DNA of 64,000 nucleotides from Delphinus delphis (Eukaryota; Chordata; Mammalia; Artiodactyla; Delphinidae), in the NCBI RefSeq assembly GCF_949987515.2, contig NC_082701.1:39201755-39265754 (forward strand), written 5' to 3'. Under the pieces are notes generated by a model, which saw only the letters and a program-made list of their open reading frames with translations, made no database searches and was not told the origin of the DNA. The first letter of the stretch is position 1. Every line of letters starts with the position of its first letter. This document shows positions 1 to 10,100 of the stretch, piece after piece. A program made the translations under genes and the position numbers.

Positions 1-626
1 CCCCAGCACACCCTCCCTCCCTCGGCATGGCTCTAATGCCGCTTACCCACCTCCATCTCAGATAAACAACCTCCTCGCCCCTCCCCCCCACCACTGCTAT
101 TTTGGGAGCCGAGTGACAGCTGAGGGGCTGGCAGACTTGGACACACAGAGCAGCTGCCCAGGTCCCAGACCAACTGGAGACATCCAGAAATGCCCTTCTG
201 GAGGGAGGAGGGAAGAAGAAGGAGGAATGTTCCTTCCCCTCTTCCCCTTGGCCACAACTCCCCTACCCCTTCCATCTGTTGAAAATGTCCTTGCTTTACA
301 GAAAGACCCATGGACTTGCTATCTCACTTTGGTGGAAGTAGATTGTTTCTTTGTTCCACTCTGCACATCTTCTGTGGTTCCTCCCCGTCTGTATGGAGTG
401 GCTATATTCAGCCTCTCTCTCCCATCAGACTGGGAGCTCCCAGAGGACGGGCTCTGTTCATCCCCCACGAGACTGAAATCTTCTCCCACAGCAAGAGCTG
501 GGGCAACCTGGGAATTCCCTGAAACCAAGAACTGTGCCCCCTAACTGACTGGGACTTGCGGAGTCCCCCTCAGCAGAAGGGGGTCTTCCTGGGACAAAAG
601 CTATGTATTCACTAAAAACTGAATCA

Positions 627-762
627 GGGACTTCCCTGGCAGTCCAGTGGTTAAGACCCCATGCTCCCACTGCAGGGGTCATGGGCTTGATCCTTGTTCG
701 GGGAACTAAGGTCCTGCATGTTGCTCCACGCGGCCAAAAAACAAAAACAAAAACAAAAACCC
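627..762 (+). repeat. CHR-type tRNA-derived SINE, short form
   Basis: It starts GGGACTTCCCTGGCAGTCCAG, has a B-box-like GGGCTTGATCC, and ends in an A-rich (CAAAAA)n tail. It is flanked by a perfect 12-bp target duplication, AAAACTGAATCA (615-626 and 763-774), which fixes both ends. Confidence 0.93.
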
Positions 763-773
763 AAAACTGAATC

Positions 774-868
774 ACTATGTCGTGCACCTGAAACTTATGT
801 AATATTGTAAATCAACTATACCTCAATGTTAACATTTTAATTAAATTAAAATTTTTTAATTAAAAAAA
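774..868 (+). repeat. L1 3'-end fragment
   Basis: GTGCACCTGAAACTTATGTAA followed by a run ending ACTATACCTCAAT and an AT-rich tail is the usual 3' UTR terminus of mammalian L1 (L1MA or ruminant/cetacean type). Confidence 0.65.
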
Positions 869-1535
869 GAACAACAATGTATTCATCACCAGAAAGGGTC
901 TCCCCTGGGGCAGGAATTGTTTCTCCTCATCCAACTGAGGGTTCCTAAGAGAAATTTATGAGGTTGTCCCTACTTGGATTTAGAATTCTCCCACATTTCT
1001 GTGTCTCTGAGCCTGGGCTGTGGGCACCCTCCCAGAGGGCAAGGATAGCATCTCATGCAGTTTGTTTTCCCCTGGCACAGAGCCTGGAAGAATGAGTGCC
1101 CAATGCATGTTCCTAAATGGATGAATGCATGAAGTCTTTGTGCTGATGCTTTGCTTCACTTCCTCATTCTGTCAACTTCTCCCCTATACTTTCAAACTGA
1201 GAAAGATACTGCAGGAAAAAAAGCATAGGTGGGATCACTCACACTAGATTCTGCTCTTAGCTCTGTGACCTTGAAAACACAGCTCTGTGACTTTGGACAA
1301 GTTCTACTGCTCTGCTGGACACAAGATCCAGCCCTGATATATGTTTGTTGACTGAATAAACGAATGAATGGATGGGTGAATTCCCTGCCTTCATGGTGTC
1401 CCCAACCCCGGGTCCCTTTGTGGGCGGCTCTCTGTAGCAGTGACATAATATGGTAAAGGATCCTGCCATTGGCAGAGAGAGATCCAAGGGACCCTAGATT
1501 CAAATCCTGATTCAGTAATTCATTCCACAAGTTGC

Positions 1536-1743
1536 TTTTTTTTTTTTTTTTTGCGGTACGCGGGCCTCTCACCGCGGTGGCCTCTCCCGTTGTGGAGCAC
1601 AGGCTCCGGACGCGCAAGCTCAGCGGCCATGGCTCACGGGCCCAGCCGCTCCGCGGTATGTGGGATCCTCCCAGACTGGGGCACGAACCCGTGTCCCCTG
1701 CATCGGCAGGCGGAGTCTCAACCACTGCGCCACCAGGGAAGCC
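1536..1743 (-). repeat. CHR SINE (GCGGTACGCGGGCC tail form), antisense
   Basis: The T tract at the left is the SINE A tail. The tRNA-related head ends at GAAGCCCC on the right. A short duplication CCACAAG flanks it. The apparent ORFs across it on both strands are SINE translations. Confidence 0.93.
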
Positions 1744-2130
1744 CCCCACAAGCATTTCTTAAGCATTTGCTATGTGCCAGAAACTGTGAATGATTATGGA
1801 AGCAGAGAACATTCATGGGGATAAGGATTTGTGTCTATTTTGTTCACTTACATATCCCAAGGGTCTGCAACAGTGCATGGTATGTAATAGGTGCTCAATA
1901 ATATTTGTTGAATGAATGGATGAAAGACTTCCATGGATCTGTGATTTCTGAAGAATACCAAGGTGTTTTGAAATCAGGAAACATGACATTGTTTCAGAGG
2001 TTTCCCTGAGTAAATGATTGAATGAGTTACTGTACATAGAGCTCCTAGAACAGTGTCTGACAAAGACCTTTGTTAAATGATTGAATGGATATTTAAAGCA
2101 AGACCTGAAGAATGAGGAACTGTTCCTGTA

Positions 2131-2552
2131 TGTATTCATCAGCTCAGGCTGCCATAGCAAAATACCACAACTTGGTGGCTTAAACAACAAAAAATTTTTA
2201 TTCTCACAGTGCTGGAGGCTAGAAGCCTCAAGGTGTCATCATTAGGGTTGGTTTCTGGTGAAACTTCACTTCCTGGCTTGTAGACAGCCACCTTCTGCGG
2301 TGTATTCACACAGCCTGCTCTCTGTGTGAGAGCAAAGAGAGGTGTGGGGCAGCGGAGGGAGAGCACGCGAGAGCTGTTGTTTCTCCTCTTCTTCTTATAA
2401 GGACACCAGTCCTATCAAATTTGGATGCCATCTTTTTGACCTCACGTAACCTTTATTACATCCTCATAGAGTCTATCTCCAAATACAGTCACACTGGGGG
2501 TTAGGGCTTTAACATATGAATGGGGGGGGTGTGCACAGGTCTGTACCAGTTC
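2131..2552 (-). repeat. MLT1-type (MaLR) solo LTR, minus strand
   Basis: Read on the minus strand it matches the MLT1A/B pattern as I know it: CATATGTTAAAGCCCTAAC, then ACTGTATTTGGAGATAG, then GGACTGGTGTCCTTATAAGA, then AGCCTCCAGCACTGTGAGAA and TTGTTTAAGCCACCAAG. It ends near TATTTTGCTATGGCAGCC. No internal region is present. Confidence 0.75.
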
Positions 2553-2936
2553 CAGAAAACAGCATGGGCAAAAGCACTTGGAAGAACTAAGAAATAGCCA
2601 GGAAGATTTGATCTTAAAGTGAGAGGAGTGGCTGGAGAGGTAAGGCTGAGTGCACCATTATAAGGAGTCTGATTTTTTCCTGCCTGTAATGGGAGCCATT
2701 GTAGGGTTTTAGGACAGAAAGTAACAGACCAGAGTTTTGGTTTGAAACGTCACTCTGGTTGCTGTGTGGAGAACGCACAGGAGGAGGCAGGGTAGAGACA
2801 GGGAGGAAAGTGAAGAGGCTATTGTAGGGACCACGGTTGACTCAGAGCAGAGTATGGCAGTGGAGATGGAGAGAACAGATTCTAGATAGGTTCATGAGGC
2901 AGCATTGGCAGAGCTTGAGACTCCCTGGATGCAGGG

Positions 2937-2938
<2 letters not shown>

Positions 2939-3009
<71 letters not shown>
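2939..3009 (+). repeat. (GA)n microsatellite
   Basis: About 35 uninterrupted GA units; likely highly polymorphic. Confidence 0.98.
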
Positions 3010-3012
<3 letters not shown>

Positions 3013-3061
3013 CTGACAGGAAGATCCCCGGTTTCCGGTAAGAGCGCTCCTGGTCCGACTC

Positions 3062-3155
3062 TGCTTTAGTTCCTCATCTGTAACATGGGGTGAAAAGAGT
3101 TGTGAGAATTAAATGAGTTACATATGTAAAGCACTTAGAACAATGCCTGATACAT
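3062..3155 (-). repeat. MIR fragment
   Basis: TTCCTCATCTGTAACATGGG, then GAGAATTAAATGAGTTA and AAGCACTTAGAACAATGCC, is the typical antisense MIR core. Confidence 0.6.
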
Positions 3156-3208
3156 TGCTCTACACTGTTGAAAACTGTAGGAATTTTTTGCTTCTGTACG
3201 CATCAAGT

Positions 3209-3432
3209 TGTTTTTTTTTGTTTGTTTTTTGTTTTTTTTGCGGTACGCGGGCCTTTCACTCTTGTGGTCGCTCCCGTTGCGGAGCACAGGCTCCGGACGC
3301 ACAGGCTCAGCGGCCATTGGCTCACGAGCCCAACCACTCCGCGGCATGTGGGATTTGCCTGCACCGAGACGCGAACCCGTGTCCCCCGCTTCGGCAGGCG
3401 GACTCTCAACCACTGCGCCACCAGGGAAGCCT
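3209..3432 (-). repeat. CHR SINE, antisense
   Basis: Same family as the copy at 1536. It is flanked by a perfect 10-bp duplication CGCATCAAGT (3199-3208 and 3433-3442). It sits only about 170 bases upstream of the NLE1 start codon, right at the edge of the CpG island. Confidence 0.95.
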
Positions 3433-3479
3433 CGCATCAAGTATGATTAATTTATTTGATCCATTTATTTGAGGCCAGG

Positions 3480-4130
3480 CGCGGAGCGACACTTCCCCTC
3501 CTCAACACCAGAGGGCGATGTGGCGGATTGCGGCACCACTGGACCACGGGGGCGGCGCTCCGTCCCGCCGGAGTTTTCCCTTCCACGTGGGGACACAGGA
3601 TGGCGGCGGTGGTGGCGGTGGGTGGGCCTGACTGGGGGCGGGGGCGCTGCGGCTGGGCGCTCGGGCCGGGGTCCCCGAGGCCGGAGGGAGGCGGAAGTTA
3701 GGGCCCTTCGGTCCGGGCGGCGTGCATGACGCCCGCCGCGCTTGTCCACACAGGACGAGGCGGCGACGCGCGACGTGCAGCGACTGCTAGTGCAGTTCCA
3801 GGATGAGGGCGGGCAGCTGCTGGGCTCCCCATTCGACGTGCCCGTGGACATCACCCCGGACAAGCTGCAGCTCGTGTGCAACGCGCTGCTGGCCCAGGTG
3901 AGCGGCGGGCCCGGCGGAGGGCGGGCGGCTCTGCCCTGGTCGGGGACGCAGGGAATCAGGAGACCGAAGGTCTCGGGTACATCCCCACTACTCTCCCACA
4001 GGGGTGATAACAACCCGGCGGTGCCGTCTGCCTTGGGGAGGGTCGGAAGATGTGATCAGTGTGAGAGCGCTTTACGCGCCCACCATCGCGAGTTCACCCG
4101 CGGAGAGAGACCGCGTTTTGAACGCATTGG
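3480..4130. promoter_or_regulatory. NLE1 CpG-island promoter
   Basis: A GC- and CpG-rich block covers the start codon, exon 1, the short intron 1 and exon 2. No TATA box is apparent. A CTCF-like core (CACCAGAGGGCG, within 3505-3518), a perfect CACGTG E-box (3584-3589) and a YY1-type GGATGGCGGC (3598-3607) lie within 110 bases. Confidence 0.8.
3584..3607 (+). promoter_or_regulatory. CACGTG E-box and YY1-type motif over the NLE1 start codon
   Basis: CACGTG ends 10 bases before the ATG. The ATG itself lies inside GGATGGCGGC, matching the YY1 core ATGGCGGC. Such sites near the start are known in many translation and ribosome genes. Binding itself is inferred. Confidence 0.55.
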
Positions 4131-7100
4131 GTGCATCGTAACAGTGATTCCTTGTCACAGCTCCTCATTATATTCCTATTGTCATTAATATCCCCATTTT
4201 ACAGTGCTGCCTGAGTCCATTCAGTTATTTGTCTGGCACTGCGCAGTAGGTGGTAGATTGGGAGTTGGAAGCCAAGTGTCAGATTTAAAACTCATGCTCT
4301 CCTAAGCCGGTGTTGATCAGAATGCTGCCCTCTATTGAGGGGTGGGAGGCTGTTTAAAAATGCAATACCTGGACCCCACCCAAGACTTACTACACAGACT
4401 CTGGGGTGAAGCAGAGGGTCTACCTTTTTCAGTCAGCTTTTTGGATGCTTCTTACACATTATGCAGCATGGTCTGGTGGTTTAGAAAACGCTGCATAATG
4501 CTATATACTAACCCTAATCCTGGACTTTAGTTTTCTTTCTGAAGAACCTGAATTAGGCATTAGCAATAGGACGTTGCGTTAATCACTTAGTTGCTCTGAG
4601 CCTCAGTTTTTTTCATCTATCAATATTAATGCCTCCTTCCCAGGGTGGTTGTGAGATTCAGATACAGGATTTTGAAGTGGTGTGTGTCTTGCAGTCGCTC
4701 TTCAAGGATTAAAAAGGTCTTGCTGAATGGGGAATGATGGGGGTAACCCAAGCAGGGTGGCTTGAAAAGTAGGAAGCGTTGCCTGCCCACAGCTCACAGA
4801 GGGTGGGGGTCCCTGGTGGAGATGGCCTTGCCCATCCTTTGATGGGGGGGTTCTCTTTTCTGTTGTCCTCCAGGAGGATCCCCTGCCACTGGCTTTCTAT
4901 GTCCATGATGCCGAGATCATCTCGTCTCTGGGGAGGACACTGGAGTCACAGGCGGTGGAGACAGAGAAGGTCCTTGACATCGTCTACCAGCCACAGGCTA
5001 TCTTCAGGGTTCGTGCTGTGACCCGCTGCACCAGCTCCTTGGAGGGTCACAGCGAGGCAGTCATTTCTGTGGCCTTCAGCCCTACAGGAAAGTAAGGACA
5101 GCTGCAGAGTCATGGAGGAGAGTGTGGGTGCAGCTGCTGGCGGGGGTGGGGGGACCCCCAAGTTATGCTCAATGGGGCCTCCGGCTGCCCACCATAGACC
5201 CAAGCTTTGGGCTCAGGTTGCAAGTAAGGGACTTCCCCAGTGGAGTTTGGTCCCCAAAGGTCAAGGATGCCTGCCTTGGAAGAGCCCTTCCTGGACTTGA
5301 CCTCAGGAGATCTGAGCTGCAAGCTCACCTCTGTCCCTTCCTAGCCATGTGACCTGGTCAAGTCATTTAACCTCTCTCTGAGTTAGTTGTTCACCTGAGA
5401 AATAGGGTTTATTTGCTTCTCACAATCCTGTGCGGATAGTAAGAAGCTTTAAATCTGGTTTTGACTGTGGCCATTCCATTTAGGAAGGACAAGGAGAGAA
5501 ATGGCTTCCTGGGGTCTTCTCCCAGATGGCATCCGTGTTATATTTGTCCTTCTCATAAGAGAAAATTCCAGTCCCAGATTCTGTTCCCAGAAGATGATTT
5601 ACTAGGCAGCAGGAATGTACATGTGCAGTGTTTCCGGTGTGCCCCACCCCTTGTCCTCACTGCAGAGGTCAGGTGGCCTCTCTTCTTCCCCAGGTACCTG
5701 GCCAGTGGCTCTGGAGACACTACTGTGCGCTTCTGGGATATCAGCACTGAGACACCACATTTCACATGCCAGGGTCAGTACCCAGTTACCCACTTAGGGG
5801 GTTTTAACGCAGTGGCGGGTGGCTGATTCACTCAGCTCTTTAGTTCCTGAGGAGGAGAGGAGGCCCAGAGCACATTCCAGCCCCTTGACATCCAGTTAGT
5901 GGCTGCCTGTTCCTAGGTAGAGACCTTACCCTTGAGCCCTGCCAGCCACTTACAAACAAGCAGAGACTGGACGGAAGAGTCAGCGTGGGGTTGTGGGCAG
6001 GGGCTAACTGCCTGGTAGCAAGGAGAACCAGGCTTAAATCCAGTCTCTGCCATAGTGGTTCTCAAACTAGAACGTGCATCAGAATCACCTGGAGGGCTTG
6101 TTAAAATATAGATTTCTGGGTCCCACCCCCAGAATTTTGTCTCCTTAGGTCTGGGGTGTGACCTGAAATTTGCGTTTCAAGTTCCTAGGCATTGCTGATG
6201 CTGCTGGCCTGGGGACCTCACACTAGCTGGGTGATCTTGTAGGTAGGCCTTGCTTCCTTTCTAAGCTTTAGTTTTCTCATCTGGAGAATGTGGTGATACT
6301 TCTTGCTTTGCCCCATACTCTAGAGCTGTCATGAGAATTGTAGGACTGATGTGTGTGGAAGAACTTTATATCACGTAGCACATAAGGAACTACTAGAAAG
6401 TGGCAGTGTTATCTGTGCGGCGATGCATGGCCCTAGCACTTGGGAAGGATTCTCCCTTTGCCTAGGAAGCCTCATCTCTTCTGTTCGATCGTTCAATTAT
6501 TCAGCAGCTAGCTAAGGAGTTTCTGCAGGGTGCCAGGCGTTGCTAGGCAACAGGGATAAAGAAAGGTGTGGTCCCCCTTTCTCCCCCACTGCTTTCTTAG
6601 GACACAGACACTGGGTCCTTAGCATATCCTGGTCCCCAGACGGCAAGAAGCTGGCTTCAGGCTGCAAGAATGGCCAGGTAGATGGTCAGGGTAATTAGGC
6701 AGGGATTCTGGGGCTCCCTTCCTGCGAGATGGGTCAGAATCAGGTTCTGGGGTCTTCGGGGAGGGGTGAGCAGGGGCGATGGGCGGGGGACCCTTGGTGG
6801 GACCAGGGGAAGGGTGGGGAGGGTTATTTTCGATGAGCTGCTATCCTTCAGATTCTCCTGTGGGACCCAAGCACAGGGAAGCAAGTGGGCAGGACCCTTG
6901 CCGGCCACAGCAAGTGGATCACAGCCCTGAGCTGGGAGCCCCTCCATGCGTGAGTGACACTGACAGCTGGGTGATTGAGGAGCCAGGGCTTCAAAGCCGT
7001 AGCCCTCCCCTGCTTGGTGCAGAGGAGTCTTATGTGAGGGGACAGGGTAGGCAGTCTGACTGGCAGTGACAGCGTGGCAGGCAGTGGGGAAGGTCTTCTG

Positions 7101-10100
7101 CACCTGTGTTGCGCGGGCGGGGCGGGGGGAGGGTGGTGGTGCTCATCACGGGGCCTGAGAGCCACCTTGCAGCGCAGCCAGATCTTGGGGTCAGGAAGCT
7201 GTCGAGACATTATCCCTGGTCTTCGCACTGGGGATCGGGAGGCAGTGTTGGAAGACAGACGTTGCCAGGTCAGAAGTGAGGGCATGTCCCCCTTTCTTTC
7301 CAGCAACCCCGAGTGCCGCTACGTGGCCAGCAGCTCCAAGGACGGCAGCGTGCGGGTCTGGGACACGGCTGCGGGCCGCTGTGAGCGCATCCTCACTGGG
7401 CACACACAGTCAGTCACCTGTCTCCGGTGGGGAGGGGACGGGCTTCTCTACTCCGCCTCCCAGGACCGCACCATCAAAGTCTGGAGGGCTCATGATGTAA
7501 GAGCTGGGAGAGGCCCGAAACCAGCCTGGGGAAATCTTGGGCCAGGGAGGTTGACCACTGTTTCCTGGGTGGTTGGGGAAGTGCTTCGGGAACAGGGGTC
7601 CTATGGTTTGGTGCTGCATTATAGCGGAGGTTCCAGGACCCCTTAGCATGGCCAGGCTCTGGAAATTTCCTGCTGTAGGAAGCCTATTTAGGTTTATCGA
7701 ACCTGCCGTATCCCAAACTTATTTGACTAGAGCCCTTTTTTGTGACATTTCCCTTCTGTGAAACATATTTCCAGAAACAGTGCTCTGGGCTGGTACCCTT
7801 ATTTTACAAATGAGGAGAGACTTGAGCCTAGAGGGGTGATTTGATTCAGATCACAGTGAATGAGGGCCCTGCTTCTGAGTCCCACAGTGCCCATCTTCTG
7901 GGGCTGATCTGGGGGTGCATGTTCCCAGGGGTGGAGACTGCTCTGTGTGTGTCTGACCTGTCTCCCTTCACCCTAGGGCGTGCTGTGCCGGACTCTGCAA
8001 GGCCATGGCCACTGGGTGAACACCATGGCCCTCAGCACCGACTACGCCCTGCGCACGGGGGCCTTTGACCCAGCTGAGGCCTCAGTTAATGCCCAAGACC
8101 TCCGAGGGTCCTGTGAGTGAGCGGGAGGTGGGGGGGGGGGAAGGAGCCAATTCTCAAGCTTAACATGCGAGAGGCGGACCTAGGCTGGGGGGGCGGGTAC
8201 TTGCACTTTGTGTTGGATTTTCTCATCAGCCTTGTTCCTTCTCTCCTTCGATACCTGGACACAGTGCAGGAGTTAAAGGAGAGAGCTCTGAGCCGCTACA
8301 GCCACGTGCGGGTGAGTATCTGCCAGCGCCGCCAGCTCTATGCGCTTCTTCTCCTCGTCCCCAAAACACTGCAGACACTCAGGCCCTTCTCCCTTCTAGC
8401 CCCAGCTCAGAACGTACCTTTTCCGGAAAGTTGTTCTGATAATCCTAGTTTACAATCCTAAAAACCATAATGTGCTGGGGATCATTTTATTTCATTTTGT
8501 TTTGTTTGCTTATCTGTTTATTTGCAATCCTCAGGTACCTCTCTTTTTTATTTTATTTAGTTTCAGTAACACATTCACATGGTCTAAGGTTCAAGGAAAA
8601 CAAAAAGGAGAATTCCCTGGTGGTCCAGTGGTTAGGACTCGGCGCTCTCACTGCCAAGGGCCCGGGATTCGATCCCTGGTCGGGAACTAAGATCCTGCAT
8701 GCTGCACGGCATGGCCAATAGAAAAAAAGAAATTTTTTTAAATGCAGAGAACACAAAGCAGTAGGGGCCATTTTAGATGGTGGAAAGTCTCTCATCTCTG
8801 TTGCACCTTCATCCGTGCCTTCTGGAAGCATCCAGTGCTACCAGTGTCTTGTGTCTCCTGCCAGAGACGTCATGTATACACATACACATATATGTGTACA
8901 CTACACACAGTACAGATACACACGCGTATACAAGCCCACATGTAAAATCCTTCCCTTTTTTTTTTTTTTTTTGCGGTACGCGGGCCTCTCACTGTTGTGG
9001 CCTCTTCCGTTGCGCAGCACAGGCTCCGGACACACAGGCTCAGTGGCCATGGCTCACGGGCCCAGCCGCTCCATGGCATGTGGGATCTTCCCGGACAGGG
9101 GCACGAACCCGTGTCCCCTGCATTGGCAGGCGGACTCTCAACCACTGCGCCACCAGGGAAGCCCTCCTTCCCCTTTTTAACACACCGCTCTGTACCTTGC
9201 TTCTTCTTGTAATTATACGTCATAGAAATGGTCCTGTCCCATGTTCATGAAGTCTCCCTTTGGGGGGAGTAACCAGCCTCCTTTCTGCAGTCCTGGACTC
9301 CGTGCTGGTATTGAGCAGTCAGTGGTGTGTTCGCTGCCGAGGTCGGGCTGTCCTCTCTGAGACCATGTGCGCTTTGTGCCTCCCCAGGGCCGGGGCCCAG
9401 AGAGGCTGGTATCTGGCTCAGATGACTTCACCCTGTTCCTGTGGTCCCCAGCGGAGAACAAGAAGCCCCTGGCACGGATGACGGGGCACCAGGCCCTCAT
9501 CAACCAGGTGCTCTTCTCCGCGGACTCACGCGTCATCGCCAGCGCCTCCTTTGACAAGTCTATCAAGCTGTGGGATGGCAGGACGGGCAAGTGAGTGGTG
9601 GGCGTGGGGAGGGGAGGAGCGACGCTCTTCCTCCGGAAGGAGCTTGGCTCTGCCACTTCCTAGCTGTGTGGCCCTGGCAAGTGTTTGGGTTTTCTGAGCC
9701 TCTTGTTTCCTCTTCTGAATGTGCAGACCCCCTACCTCTCTGCTTTGTTACAAGGATTAAATGAAGTGGTCTGTTTAGCACCATCACTAAGTGGGCGCTG
9801 AAAATGCTAGTTTTTTCCATATCTAGGGAGAAAAATGATGTTAAAGCTGGCCAAGGGAATTGCCTGGCGGTCCAGTGGTTAGGAGTCTGTGCTCTCACTG
9901 CCAGGGATGCGATCCCTGGTCGGGGAGCTAAGATCCTGGAAGCCGCACAGCATGGCCAAAAAAAAAAAAAAGCTGGCCAAGGGCTGAGGATGCAACACAA
10001 GTGTAGGTTTGTGGTCCAGTCTTTATCTGGCCCTCCTCAAAGTGAGCCAGTGCATCACCTGGGAGCTTGATGGAAATGCAGAACCTTGGGCCCCATCCCA

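Larger units (their letters stand above)
1..3479. other. Intergenic spacer upstream of NLE1 (towards UNC45B)
   Basis: I see no coding exon here. In other mammals UNC45B lies beyond this side of NLE1 on the opposite strand, so its 5' end should be just outside or at the left edge; that is an inference from synteny. The stretch holds three CHR SINEs, an L1 3' tail, an MLT1 LTR, a long GA microsatellite and a MIR just before the NLE1 CpG island. The first 160 bases contain a CArG-like site (96-105, minus strand) and two CAGCTG E-boxes (117-122, 151-156). Confidence 0.6.

Noticed and set aside
1532..1793. ORFs translating as AVRGPLTAVASPV..., MRYAGLSPRW... and minus-strand [13 protein letters not shown]...
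   Set aside because: The same peptides recur at 3113-3450, 8815-9250, 28392-28890, 37657-37929, 41005-41306 and 60577-60975. They are translations of CHR SINEs, not genes.
2939..3009. Regular repeat blocks as a CRISPR array
   Set aside because: The window is eukaryotic and the repeats are a simple GA microsatellite without spacers.
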